Part shown: piece after piece, positions 36,670 to 46,817 of the stretch
How positions within the stretch are numbered: the first letter of the stretch is position 1
Layout: every line of letters begins with the position of its first letter
Assembly (NCBI RefSeq): GCF_017068395.1
Contig: NZ_CP070616.1
Span: forward strand, 1 to 64,000
Direction: 5' to 3'
DNA from: Rhodococcus pseudokoreensis
GTDB lineage: Bacteria > Actinomycetota > Actinomycetes > Mycobacteriales > Mycobacteriaceae
Length of the DNA stretch: 64,000 bases
Made by a program: the position numbers and the translations under genes
The notes under the pieces: generated by a model
The model's input: the letters and a program-made list of their open reading frames with translations, nothing else
Databases searched by the model: none
What the model was told of the DNA's origin: nothing

Positions 36670-37671
36670 ATGTACGCCACCCCACCCGGCGCCGGCGATG
36701 GATCACTGGGCCTCTCTGCCCGGGATCGGCACGTGTGGGCGCTGTTCACGGACTGGTGCGCCGCGACTGACCAACCACCGATTCCCGCCCCACCGCAGCA
36801 GCTGGCCCGCTTCCTGCACGACAACCCCGCAGTCCCGGCTACCCAACGACGTCGGGTCAGTGTCATCAACACCGTCCACCGTAGGCAGGGACACCCGGCG
36901 CCCGGCACGGATGAAGCGATCCGCCGCGCCCTCAACACCACGAGAGCCGCCCGGCTGCAACGCAGATCAGCTCTCGTCGCCGAACGGCTTACGCAGATTC
37001 CGATCGCCGGGTGGCCGGCCGGACTCTTCGGCCGCCGTGATGCCCTCATCCTTGCCCTGGCCGCGGCGGGCGTAGGTTTCGAGCAAATCGCCCGACTCCG
37101 CCGCCGGGACGTCACCGCCACAGGCGATCACAGTGGATCCCTACTGCTGAGCGTCGACCGCGACCGAATCGACCTGCCTGAATCACCCGAGATACCCCTG
37201 GTCTCGATCTATCGGGAGTGGACCGAGGTCCTGGGATTTCTCGACCAGAACTACGGCACCCGCACAATCGCCCGGCACTTCGAAGCCGGCCGCGACCTCG
37301 CCGGATTCGACGCCGTCTACTGCACCGACGACAGACCGCTGCTGACCCCGATCAACCGCTGGGGTCACACTCCGCTCACCCCGGCACCGTTGACCGCACG
37401 CGCGATCACCGCCATCACCCAGGCGCACCTGTCCGGAAAAGCACCCGCACACACCGTTCCGCCACGAACGTCGCGGCCGGACACGGCACCCGACATGCAT
37501 TCGATCGACGACGGCCGTGTCCTCGATCCGCACTACTACGAGCGAGGGATCGCGGCCCGCCGCAGCGCCCACAAGGACTTGACCGACGTCACCGACCTTC
37601 TCGACGACATCGAAGACCGCGCCGACCAGCTGTTGGCCGAGCTGGATTCCATCCTCGACGACGTCACCTGA
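36670..37671 (+). CDS. Recombinase partner protein, copy 2
   Basis: This 333-residue protein is always paired with the recombinase here. Its N-terminus has a SAM-like helical domain (HVWALFTDWCAATDQPPIPA, TQRRRVSVINTVHRRQGHPA). FGRRDALILALAAAGVGFEQ followed by IARLRRRDV mimics the first catalytic segment of tyrosine recombinases but lacks the Arg at the usual place; a later INRWGHTPLTPAPLTARAI resembles the second half without the active tetrad. The C-terminus is acidic and coiled-coil-like (VTDLLDDIEDRADQLLAELD). It is probably a non-catalytic accessory subunit. Confidence 0.7.
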   Translation: MYATPPGAGDGSLGLSARDRHVWALFTDWCAATDQPPIPAPPQQLARFLHDNPAVPATQRRRVSVINTVHRRQGHPAPGTDEAIRRALNTTRAARLQRRSALVAERLTQIPIAGWPAGLFGRRDALILALAAAGVGFEQIARLRRRDVTATGDHSGSLLLSVDRDRIDLPESPEIPLVSIYREWTEVLGFLDQNYGTRTIARHFEAGRDLAGFDAVYCTDDRPLLTPINRWGHTPLTPAPLTARAITAITQAHLSGKAPAHTVPPRTSRPDTAPDMHSIDDGRVLDPHYYERGIAARRSAHKDLTDVTDLLDDIEDRADQLLAELDSILDDVT

Positions 37672-37752
37672 GTACACCCCCGCCGCACAACCCCGATCGA
37701 TATCCTGTGGTCGACGGACCGGAGGTAGCCCTGACTCGAACGGACAATCCGC

Positions 37753-38031
37753 ATGGACATCAATGAGCGGTTCTACGACGACAGCGCCTTTCTGCCGATC
37801 GGATCGCTGATGCCGGCACCCGGCACCACCGGCGGACTACTCGGCCGGCTGAAACTGATCACAGCTGATCCCGCGTCCCAGTCCGCCGGGATCGCCGAGT
37901 GGCTCCGCGATCACACGCCGTCGGCCGGTTTCGTGCGAGCTCGCTCAGTGGCACGTTGGTCGGGGGTGAATTCTCAAATTTCGTTCAGGAATGCCCGAAG
38001 TCGTTCACGCGCCAACTCGTGTCGTCGTTGA
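37753..38031 (+). CDS. Hypothetical protein, probably truncated
   Basis: This is a 92-codon frame; the first 60 residues (FYDDSAFLPIGSLMPAPGTT, SAGIAEWLRDHTPSAGF) look protein-like, while the end is Arg/Ser-rich and likely out of frame. The following 38032-38194 has nothing recognisable. Confidence 0.3.
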   Translation: MDINERFYDDSAFLPIGSLMPAPGTTGGLLGRLKLITADPASQSAGIAEWLRDHTPSAGFVRARSVARWSGVNSQISFRNARSRSRANSCRR

Positions 38032-38194
38032 TCGACAATCCAGTGACCCGACTCCGTCGACCGGTTCGAGATGAAATCCAGCGGTCGTGTCCTGGGCAAT
38101 CCGTCGCGGGCCGGACGCGGTATTCGCATTGTTCACCGATCGCGGCGCCCGCGTGTGAATCGACCGGCTTCGCGCAGCCGAGGGGCGAGCATGT

Positions 38195-38926
38195 CTATCG
38201 AGGGTCGTGGGTTAGCCGGAGAATTGCGGGGTTCCCTATCCACGGACATCCGGTCAACTGGTGCACTTCCCGCATGTGGGTATCGAGCAAGATGCTGAAT
38301 TGATCGACCTCTCCGGCGCGGACGTGCTCAGTCAGTTCTGCATGATCGGTGATGATGCGATTCAACTGCGAGGGGTCGCGACTGACGGAGATGGCGGTCA
38401 TTCGTCGTTGTCGATCGCGGAGTGCCGTATGTACGGAGGTCAGTAGTGGGTTTCCGCTGTAGCGCACTACGACTGCATGGAAGTCGGCGTCTTCGGCGCT
38501 GAAGGCGCCGCGGTCGTCTTCGGCGGCAAGCCTTCGTTGTCGCTCCAGAATTGCGAGCATCTCGTCGGCGGCACCCGTTCGGCGCCTTGTGTCGGCCGTG
38601 AACGACCGCAAACATCCGCTCTCGATCAGAAGGCGAGCCTCGACGAGGTGTTCGGGTTCGTCCGGTGGAATAGCGTTGACCAAGGCTCCGCGCTTCGGAT
38701 ACAGGGTCAACCAGCCCTCGGCTTCGAGCCTCAGGAACGCTTCTCGCACAGGGGTTCTGCTTGTTCCCGTCCGCTCGGCCACGGCACCCTCGCTGGTGAG
38801 CTCGCCGCCGCCGAGTTCGCCGGCGATGATCAACTCTTTCACCGCTTCGTACACGTATTCGGACAGCGTGCCGTGCTTGGCCGGGCGCCGCGCCGAAGCG
38901 GGGATGCACGTGGTCGGGTCGGGCAA
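38195..38926 (-). CDS. GntR-family regulator (FCD type)
   Basis: This 243-residue protein has an N-terminal winged helix (LSEYVYEAVKELIIAGELGG, EGAVAERTGTSRTPVREAFL) and a C-terminal FCD ligand domain (LVEARLLIESGCLRSF, ADFHAVVVRYSGNPLL). TTG at 38926 is preferred because AAGGGGGGGG sits just upstream and leaves room for the operator at 38961; ATG 38956 is the alternative. It is divergent from the ilvC-like gene and probably controls it and itself. Confidence 0.85.
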   Translation of the reverse strand: MPDPTTCIPASARRPAKHGTLSEYVYEAVKELIIAGELGGGELTSEGAVAERTGTSRTPVREAFLRLEAEGWLTLYPKRGALVNAIPPDEPEHLVEARLLIESGCLRSFTADTRRRTGAADEMLAILERQRRLAAEDDRGAFSAEDADFHAVVVRYSGNPLLTSVHTALRDRQRRMTAISVSRDPSQLNRIITDHAELTEHVRAGEVDQFSILLDTHMREVHQLTGCPWIGNPAILRLTHDPR

Positions 38927-38960
38927 GAAAGACCCCCCCCTTGTATCTATTAGCATCCGA

Positions 38961-38975
38961 TGTATCCTGGATCCA
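38961..38975 (-). promoter_or_regulatory. Shared operator motif, site A (TGGATCCAGGATACA on minus strand)
   Basis: It lies in the divergent promoter between the GntR gene and the ilvC-like gene. The same motif with at most a few changes occurs at 48889, 61748 and 63494, each before a GntR or transporter gene. Likely an FCD-GntR binding site (inference). Confidence 0.55.
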
Positions 38976-39129
38976 CACTCTACATACGCTGCCTTGCAGA
39001 CCACAAGACCTGCTCGGACAGCATTCGGCTAGGCCTGGCGTGAGGAACGCGCCGGAGCGGTCTCCGTTGGTGGCACAGCAACACACACCTGATCCGACTG
39101 CTCCGCGCGAACGCCTGAACAATTAGTAG

Positions 39130-40158
<1,029 letters not shown>

Positions 40159-40209
40159 GAAATTCTCGGGGATGCGGCAGTGCGCGCATCGTGTGCATCC
40201 CCGAGTCCG

Positions 40210-41121
40210 TCAGGGGGCCGGAAGGTCGGGGACCAGGCGTGCGTGCTCGATCCGGGCGGTCTCCATCAGGTGCTCGCACACCGTCGTCACCCGCTCGGTC
40301 GTGAGAAGACGGGTGGGAATCACCATCCAGAAGCTGCGCTGGGCGCGAACCTGCTGGTGCAACACCGGACGCAGGCGGCGATCGTAATGTGCGAGAAAGC
40401 ACGGCACGAGCGCCAACCCGACACCGCTCGCCGCCGCCTCGAGTTGGGCGAAGAGATTCGTCGTGCGAAAGACGATGTTCGCGCGAGCGGCGATCGCCTC
40501 GGCGCTCTGCAGTTCGGGAAGGTCGAGCAGCGACTCGACGAACCACACCATGTCGTGCACAGCCAAGTCCTCGGGAGCGGAAACCGGGGGATGATCGGCG
40601 AGATAGCGCGGACTCGCATAGAGCCGCAAGTCGTAGTCGCACAGGTGAATCATCTTGAAGCCCGGACGTTCCGGTCGGTTGGTCGTGACCGCGATGTCGA
40701 ACTCTCCGACCGCGTAGTTGAGGAGGTGACTGGTGGTCACCAGTTCGATTTCGATCGCCGGGTGCTCGGTGCGTAGCCGGGCCAGTCCGGGGGCGATCAC
40801 CGTGCCGCCGAACCCGTCGGTGGCGACGATGCGGACGGTCCCCTGCGGACTGTGCTTGCGGTCGCTGATGGCGGCCTGAGCGGAATCGGACTCCAGTTCG
40901 ATCCGCTGGGCGTAGGGCAGCAGGCGCTGTCCGGCGGTCGTGAGAATCCAGCCCCCGGGCGTCTTGTCGAACAGCCGGGTGCCGAGATCCGTTTCGAGAG
41001 CGGTAACTCTGCGCCGGATGGTGGTGTGCTCGACCCCGAGTCGTTGAGCGGCCACGGCCAGCTTGCCGTAGCGCGTCAGGGCCAGGAAGTACCGGAGATC
41101 CTCGAGGTTCACACTGTGCAT
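40210..41121 (-). CDS. LysR-family regulator
   Basis: This 303-residue protein has an N-terminal helix-turn-helix (LALTRYGKLAVAAQRLGVEH, TTIRRRVTALETDLG) and a periplasmic-binding-like effector domain (GTVRIVATDGFGG to FWMVIPTRL). It is divergent from the hydroxyacid dehydrogenase gene with a 98-bp intergenic region, so it probably regulates the 41-49 kb operon. ATG 41121 gives the standard LysR length. Confidence 0.87.
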   Translation of the reverse strand: MHSVNLEDLRYFLALTRYGKLAVAAQRLGVEHTTIRRRVTALETDLGTRLFDKTPGGWILTTAGQRLLPYAQRIELESDSAQAAISDRKHSPQGTVRIVATDGFGGTVIAPGLARLRTEHPAIEIELVTTSHLLNYAVGEFDIAVTTNRPERPGFKMIHLCDYDLRLYASPRYLADHPPVSAPEDLAVHDMVWFVESLLDLPELQSAEAIAARANIVFRTTNLFAQLEAAASGVGLALVPCFLAHYDRRLRPVLHQQVRAQRSFWMVIPTRLLTTERVTTVCEHLMETARIEHARLVPDLPAP

Positions 41122-41219
41122 CTTTGCACAGTCCACGTGCGAAGGTCCTTCTTGTCCGTGCACTAATCCACCATCAATAGTGAACTGCAACACCCCCCCA
41201 CGAACGAAAGCAGGTTGAG

Positions 41220-42104
41220 ATGAGCACAATCGGGTTCATTGGTCTGGGCACGATGGGACGGCCCATGGCCGCGAACCTCGTCAAGGCCGGTCACGAGGTG
41301 AAGGGATTCGACGTCGTCTCCGACGCCCGGGACCGTGCGGTCGAGGACGGGATCAAGGTCGCCTCATCTGCGGTCGAGGCCGCAACCGGCGTCAATGTCC
41401 TGATCACCATGCTCCCCAAGGGCGATCACGTCCGTCAGGCGCTGCTGGTCGCCGACGGTCCGCTCTCGGTGCTTGCGCCGGGCGCCGTCGTCATCGACTC
41501 GTCGTCGATCGACGTGCCCACCTCGCGTGATCTGCACGAACGAGGCGTCGAGTTGGGAATCGAGGTGCTGGACGCCCCGGTCTCCGGCGGCCTCGCCGGC
41601 GCCCAGGCGGGAACCTTGACCTTCATGATCGGCGGTGCGGCCGAGACGGTAGAGAAGGTGCGGCCGCTGTTCGAGGCGATGGGGTCCCGCACCGTCCTCA
41701 CCGGCGGTCCCGGCTCCGGGCAGGTCGCGAAGGCGGTCAACCAGATGGTCTTCGGCAGCAGCCTCGTCGCCCTCACCGAAGCGTTCGTCATCGCCGAACG
41801 ACTCGGGCTGGCCCCGCAGAAGCTGTTCGACGTCCTGAGCACCTCCTCCGGAGATTGCTGGGCGCTGCACAACTTCTGCCCGCTGCCCGGACTGGTCGAC
41901 GGCTCGGCCGCCGACAACAACTACGCCCCGAAGTTCGCGGCCGCCCTGCTGGCCAAGGATCTCGGCCTCGCGGCTACTGCAGCCGACAGCGCCGGCGTCG
42001 AATTGGTCGTCGGACGGGGCGCGAAAGACAAGCTCGACGAATTGTCGATCAAGGACGGCCATCTCGATGCGTCCGCGGTGATCACCAAGGTCGGCCTCAA
42101 GTAA
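41220..42104 (+). CDS. 3-hydroxyisobutyrate dehydrogenase-family oxidoreductase
   Basis: This 294-residue beta-hydroxyacid dehydrogenase has the dinucleotide motif IGFIGLGTMGRPMAANLVKA, substrate motif LDAPVSGGLAGAQAGTLTFM and catalytic Lys in GSGQVAKAVNQM. It oxidises or reduces a 3-hydroxy acid/semialdehyde pair (3-hydroxyisobutyrate, tartronate semialdehyde or similar). It is first in the operon and is followed by an aldehyde dehydrogenase that could take the semialdehyde further. Confidence 0.88.
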   Translation: MSTIGFIGLGTMGRPMAANLVKAGHEVKGFDVVSDARDRAVEDGIKVASSAVEAATGVNVLITMLPKGDHVRQALLVADGPLSVLAPGAVVIDSSSIDVPTSRDLHERGVELGIEVLDAPVSGGLAGAQAGTLTFMIGGAAETVEKVRPLFEAMGSRTVLTGGPGSGQVAKAVNQMVFGSSLVALTEAFVIAERLGLAPQKLFDVLSTSSGDCWALHNFCPLPGLVDGSAADNNYAPKFAAALLAKDLGLAATAADSAGVELVVGRGAKDKLDELSIKDGHLDASAVITKVGLK

Positions 42105-42204
42105 GCGACGGCCGTACGCGGTCCTCTCCGAGCGCCGGTCACATCAGGCGCGCACACCGGGCCCTCACACGACTTATCCAGTACACACGGAAGACATCAG
42201 CAAC

Positions 42205-43680
42205 ATGGCTACAGTAACTGCCGAGCTCGCCGACGAGTACCTGAACCTGGTCGATGGCCAGTGGGTCGGCGCCCGCAACGACGAATGGATCCCGGTCGAA
42301 AGCCCCCGGGACCGTCGGACGATCGCCCGCGTGCCCCGTGGCGGCGAAAAGGACATCGCGGACGCGGTCAACGCCGCCGGGCGCGCCTTCCCCGGCTGGC
42401 GGGACACCGCACCCCGCGCCCGAGGGCGCCTGCTCCAGCAGATCGCCGACGCCCTCGAACCCCATGTCGAGCGCATCGCGCGGATCATCTCGGTGGAGAA
42501 CGGCAACGCGCTGCGCACCCAGTCGCGCGGTGAGGTGAACTTCGCTATCGACGTCTTCCGCTACTTCGGATCGGTCGCCGGCGAAATCAAGGGCGAGACC
42601 ATCCCGCTCAACGCCACCGTGCTCGACTACTCCCGTCGTGAGCCGCTCGGCGTGGTCGGCGCGATCACCCCGTGGAACGCTCCGGTGCAGCTGGCGGTCA
42701 TGAAGATCGCGTCCGCACTGGCGGCCGGAAACACGCTGGTGCTCAAGGCCGCCGAAGACGCCCCCCTCGCGGTCCTCGAGATCGCCAAGATCGCCGACGA
42801 GTTCCTGCCGCGTGGCGTGTTGAACGTGATCGTCGGCTACGGCACCGAAGCGGGCGAAGCCCTCATCACGCATCCGGATGTGCGGAAGCTCTCGTTCACC
42901 GGCTCCACCGCGGTCGGCTCCCGGGTGATGGCCGCCGCATCCGACCGGATCCTGCCGGTCTCCCTCGAACTCGGCGGGAAGAACCCGCAGATCGTCTACC
43001 CGGACGCGAACGAGGACTGGGTCGCGCAGGGCACCATCACCGGTATGCGCTTCGTCCGCCAGGGGCAGTCCTGCACCGCCGGATCACGCCTGTTCGTGCA
43101 CAAGAGCATCCTCGACTCCTTCGTCGACAAGGTCACCACCAACCTGGCGAAGCTGAAGGTCGGTGACCCCCTCGACGAGGACTCCGACATCGGTGCGATC
43201 GTCAACAAGAAGCAGTTCGACCGGGTCTGCGGCTACATCGACGACGGCTTGCAGCGCAGCAACACCACCGCCGCCGTCGGCGGCCGGCCCCCGACCGAGG
43301 GGCCGCTGTCGGAGGGCTACTACGTCGAGCCCACCGTCATCGTCGGGGTGGAGAACGACTGGCGTATCGCGCAAGAAGAGATCTTCGGACCGGTGATGTG
43401 CGTGATTCCCTGGGAGGACGAGGACGACGTCATCCGGATGGCCAACGACACCCACTACGGTCTGTCGGCGTTCATCTGGACTCACGACATCGGCCGTGCC
43501 CTGCGGGCGGCGCACTCGATCGAGGCCGGTTGGGTTCAGGTCAACCAGGGTGGCGGGCAGGTGCTCGGGCAGTCCTACGGCGGGTACAAGCGCAGCGGCA
43601 TCGGCCGTGAGTTCTCCCTCGAGGGCATGATCGAAAGCTTCACCCAGCGTAAGCACGTCTCCATCGACACCAACCGCTGA
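42205..43680 (+). CDS. Aldehyde dehydrogenase
   Basis: This 491-residue NAD(P)-dependent enzyme contains GAITPWNAPVQLAVMKIA, nucleotide-binding FTGSTAVGSRVM, general-base Glu in SLELGGKNPQIV and nucleophile Cys in RQGQSCTAGSRLFV, then EEIFGPVM. Length and motifs are normal for the superfamily. It likely oxidises the semialdehyde from the preceding dehydrogenase step to an acid. Confidence 0.92.
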   Translation: MATVTAELADEYLNLVDGQWVGARNDEWIPVESPRDRRTIARVPRGGEKDIADAVNAAGRAFPGWRDTAPRARGRLLQQIADALEPHVERIARIISVENGNALRTQSRGEVNFAIDVFRYFGSVAGEIKGETIPLNATVLDYSRREPLGVVGAITPWNAPVQLAVMKIASALAAGNTLVLKAAEDAPLAVLEIAKIADEFLPRGVLNVIVGYGTEAGEALITHPDVRKLSFTGSTAVGSRVMAAASDRILPVSLELGGKNPQIVYPDANEDWVAQGTITGMRFVRQGQSCTAGSRLFVHKSILDSFVDKVTTNLAKLKVGDPLDEDSDIGAIVNKKQFDRVCGYIDDGLQRSNTTAAVGGRPPTEGPLSEGYYVEPTVIVGVENDWRIAQEEIFGPVMCVIPWEDEDDVIRMANDTHYGLSAFIWTHDIGRALRAAHSIEAGWVQVNQGGGQVLGQSYGGYKRSGIGREFSLEGMIESFTQRKHVSIDTNR

Positions 43681-43961
43681 CCCATCACCGGCGATGGGTG
43701 GGTGATGCCGCAGTCGACGAGCCGGAGCCTTCGGCAGTCCTGAACCGACGTGCACGGCTCCAGGCCCGGCTGCTGACGGGCGAAGGCGGGCTCAACCTCC
43801 ACGCCTTCGCCCGTCCCCCCGCCGGCTTGACCCAACCCCCTACTCCCCAGACCCGTACCGCCGATCACTTCGGTCGAGGCTCGAGACAAGACCTCTCACC
43901 TTCCCCTGCCGAGATCAGCGAACAGGGTGGATCACTGCGACCGCGAGGAAGAACAGGCACC

Positions 43962-44840
43962 ATGACCATCACCCAGGAGTCGACGGCGACCGAACCGGAA
44001 CTCGCCCTTCGGCAGCTGCTCGAGAACGATCCACCGGCCGACCTAGTGACCGACCGCGTGGCCCTCCAGCGCCAGGGGAGTGTCGCCGTGGTCACCTTGA
44101 GTCACCCGAAGGCCCACAACGCCCTGGCCCTCGCAAGCTGGCAACGACTCCGGTCGATATTCGACGAGCTGGCACACGATCCGACGCTGCGCGCCGCCGT
44201 GATCCGCGGTGCCGGTACCAAGGCCTTCGCCGCCGGCGCCGACATCAAGGAGTTCCCCCGCACCCGGATGACGGCCGCCGACGCCACCCACTACAACGAG
44301 TTCGTCGCGCAAACCCTGCGCGCCGTCTCAGCTGTCCCGGTTCCCGTCATCGCGGCGATCCGCGGACTGGCCGTGGGAGGCGGATGTGAATTGTCCACCG
44401 CGTGCGATGTCCGCATTGCCACCGAGGACGCCCGGTTCGGAATCCCGATCGGGCGGCTCGGGGTCATCCTCGGCTACACCGAGGCCGACGCCGCCGCCCG
44501 ACTGATCGGTCCGGCAGCGCTGAAGTACCTCCTCTTCAGTGGCGACCTGATCTACGTCGAGGACGCCCAACGGCTGGGACTGGTGCAGAAGATCGTCCCG
44601 ACGCACGAACTCGCCTCGGCCACTGCGAAACTCGTCACACGAATCTGCTGCCAGTCGGCCGTCACCATGCGGGCATCGAAGCTAGTGGCCGACATGCACG
44701 GGCGGGCACTGACCGCGGCGGACACCGAGCTCTTGTCGCGTCTGAGTGTCGAAGCCTACGAAGGCGAGGACCTCCAGGAAGGGGTGGCGGCCTTCGAACA
44801 GGGACGCCGACCCGTGTTCAACCAGCAGGAAGTGAACTGA
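43962..44840 (+). CDS. Enoyl-CoA hydratase/isomerase-family protein
   Basis: This 292-residue crotonase-fold protein shows LSHPKAHNALALASWQRL, oxyanion-hole segments AFAAGADIKEF and AIRGLAVGGGCELSTACDVR, and FGIPIGRLGVILG. The acidic pair of classical hydratases is partly replaced, so hydratase, isomerase or hydrolase activity are all possible. ATG 43962 gives an N-terminal extension of about 30 residues. Its stop is one base before the CoA-transferase start. Confidence 0.88.
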   Translation: MTITQESTATEPELALRQLLENDPPADLVTDRVALQRQGSVAVVTLSHPKAHNALALASWQRLRSIFDELAHDPTLRAAVIRGAGTKAFAAGADIKEFPRTRMTAADATHYNEFVAQTLRAVSAVPVPVIAAIRGLAVGGGCELSTACDVRIATEDARFGIPIGRLGVILGYTEADAAARLIGPAALKYLLFSGDLIYVEDAQRLGLVQKIVPTHELASATAKLVTRICCQSAVTMRASKLVADMHGRALTAADTELLSRLSVEAYEGEDLQEGVAAFEQGRRPVFNQQEVN

Positions 44841-44841
44841 C

Positions 44842-46047
44842 ATGGCTGCACTCGACGGGATCCGCGTCGTCGATCTCACCCGCTATCTCTCCGGACCGAC
44901 CCTGACCATGCTCCTGGCCGACCTCGGCGCCGACGTCATCAAGATTGAGACGTTGCCCGTCGGCGACCCCGCCCGCCAGTCCGGCCCGTTTCAGGACGGC
45001 GAGAGCGTGTACTACATGGCCTCCAACCGGAACAAGCGCTCGATCGCGTTGGACCTGCGGACCCCGGAGGGAATGCAGGCGTGCCGGGACCTGATCCTTG
45101 ACGCCGACGTATTCGTCCAAAACTTCAAACCCGGCACCACCGACGCCATGGGGCTCGGCGCCGCAGACCTGCACGAACTCAACCCCCAATTGGTGTATGT
45201 GTCCCTCAGCGGTTTCGGTCAGCGCGGACCGGGTGCGGACCTGCCCGGCTTCGACCAGACCGCCCAGGCGATGTCCGGGCTGATGAGCATCACCGGCACC
45301 GCCGAGACCGGCCCCCTGCGCGTGGGTATCGCGGTCGCCGACTCGGTGACCGGAGTGTTCGGTGCCGTCGGTGTGCTGGGTGCACTCTACGAGCGTGAGC
45401 GCACCGGAGTGGGCACCGTCGTCGAGGGGTCGCTGATGCAGTCGATGCTCACCATGCTGTCGTATCAGGCGCAGAAGTACCTCAGCCTCGGCGTCGTGCC
45501 CGGTCAGGACGGCAACGACCATCCGATCATGTTCCCCCAGGGCACCTTCAAGACCGCCGACGGTGCCATGACCCTGGCCTGCGGCAACGAAAAGATGTGG
45601 CACCGGCTGTGCGACGTACTCGATTTCCCGGCCTACAAGAGCGACGAACGCTTCGCCGACAACGCCGCCCGGATGACCAACCGGGCTGAGCTGCGCCGCA
45701 TCATCGAGGACGTCCTCGCCGCGAAGACCACCGAGGAATGGCTCAACGTTGTTGCGGCGTCCGGTGTGCCGTGCGGTCCCGTCCTGACCGTCGACCAGGC
45801 ACTCGATCACCCGGTCACCGCCGGACTCGACATGATCGAGGAGACCGACCACACCACCCTCGGCCCGATGAAGGTCCTCGGACAGGCGATCAACATCACC
45901 GGGAGCGAGAAGAACTGGCTGCGCCGCCCGCCGCCGCTGCTCGGCGAACACACCCGCGAGATTCTCGCAGACGTCGGATACGACGACGAGCGGATCGGCG
46001 AGATGCTCACCGGGAAACAAGCGCTGCAGTGGAACTCGGAACAATGA
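44842..46047 (+). CDS. Class III CoA-transferase (CaiB/BaiF family)
   Basis: This 401-residue protein has IRVVDLTRYLSGPTLTMLLA and DLGADVIKIETLPVGDPAR at the N-terminus, SNRNKRSIALDLRTPEG, and LSGFGQRGPGADLPGFDQTA with the usual catalytic Asp in the DQTAQAMSG region. It moves CoA between organic acids. It starts one base after the enoyl-CoA hydratase and overlaps lutA by 4 bp, so CoA chemistry and the Lut complex are co-expressed. Confidence 0.9.
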   Translation: MAALDGIRVVDLTRYLSGPTLTMLLADLGADVIKIETLPVGDPARQSGPFQDGESVYYMASNRNKRSIALDLRTPEGMQACRDLILDADVFVQNFKPGTTDAMGLGAADLHELNPQLVYVSLSGFGQRGPGADLPGFDQTAQAMSGLMSITGTAETGPLRVGIAVADSVTGVFGAVGVLGALYERERTGVGTVVEGSLMQSMLTMLSYQAQKYLSLGVVPGQDGNDHPIMFPQGTFKTADGAMTLACGNEKMWHRLCDVLDFPAYKSDERFADNAARMTNRAELRRIIEDVLAAKTTEEWLNVVAASGVPCGPVLTVDQALDHPVTAGLDMIEETDHTTLGPMKVLGQAINITGSEKNWLRRPPPLLGEHTREILADVGYDDERIGEMLTGKQALQWNSEQ

Positions 46048-46817
46048 CCACCGCCCAGCACGAGAGTCCGACGTCCCGGCCGGCGGCGGGGATGCGGGTG
46101 GCCCTGATGGCGACCTGTCTGACCGACACCCTGTATCCGCACACCGCCCGGGCCGTCGTCACGTTGCTCGAACGCCTCGGCTGCACCGTCGAATTCCCGC
46201 TGAGTCAAACATGTTGCGGTCAAATGCACTTCAACACCGGCTACCGTGACGACGCCACCCGGCTCGCCTCCCGCATGAACGAGGTGTTCGACGGGTACAC
46301 CGCCGTCGTGGCACCGTCCGGATCGTGCGCAGCCATGGTCCGCGACATCTACCCGAAACTTCCCGGCGTGGGGGAGGACCTCGCCCACCGCATGTATGAG
46401 CTCTCGGAGTTCCTCGTCGATGTGCTCGGGGTGACCGACGTCGGTGCCTACTTCCCGCACCGCGTCACCTACCACCCCACCTGCCACTCACTGCGGATGC
46501 TCGGTGTCGGCGAGCGGCCGTTGCAGCTGCTGCGCGCGGTTCGCGGCATCGACCTGATCGAGCTGCCCGCCGCGGAATCGTGCTGCGGATTCGGTGGCAC
46601 ATTCGCGGTCAAGAACGCCGAAACATCGAGCGCTATGCTCAGCGACAAGATGCGGTGCGTGCTCAACACCGGCGCCGAAGTGCTCACCGCCGGCGACAAC
46701 TCGTGCTTGATGCACATCGGCGGCGGTCTGTCGCGTCTTCGCACCGGAGTGCACACCCTGCACCTCGCCGACATTCTCGCCTCGACCGAGGAGGACCCGT
46801 GGCACGTAACCCAGTGA
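46044..46817 (+). CDS. lutA: LutA-like Fe-S oxidoreductase subunit
   Basis: This 257-residue CCG-domain protein has two Cys clusters, LSQTCCGQMHFNTGYRDDA and ESCCGFGGTFAVKNAETS, as in LutA and GlcF-type heterodisulfide-reductase-like subunits. With LutB and LutC it forms an L-lactate (or 2-hydroxy acid) oxidising complex. ATGA overlap with the CoA transferase and overlap with lutB. Confidence 0.9.
   Translation: MTTAQHESPTSRPAAGMRVALMATCLTDTLYPHTARAVVTLLERLGCTVEFPLSQTCCGQMHFNTGYRDDATRLASRMNEVFDGYTAVVAPSGSCAAMVRDIYPKLPGVGEDLAHRMYELSEFLVDVLGVTDVGAYFPHRVTYHPTCHSLRMLGVGERPLQLLRAVRGIDLIELPAAESCCGFGGTFAVKNAETSSAMLSDKMRCVLNTGAEVLTAGDNSCLMHIGGGLSRLRTGVHTLHLADILASTEEDPWHVTQ

Noticed and set aside
38032-38194. 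Short plus-strand frames between 37.9 and 38.3 kb
   Set aside because: Low-complexity Arg/Ser-rich translations without ribosome sites or recognisable domains.
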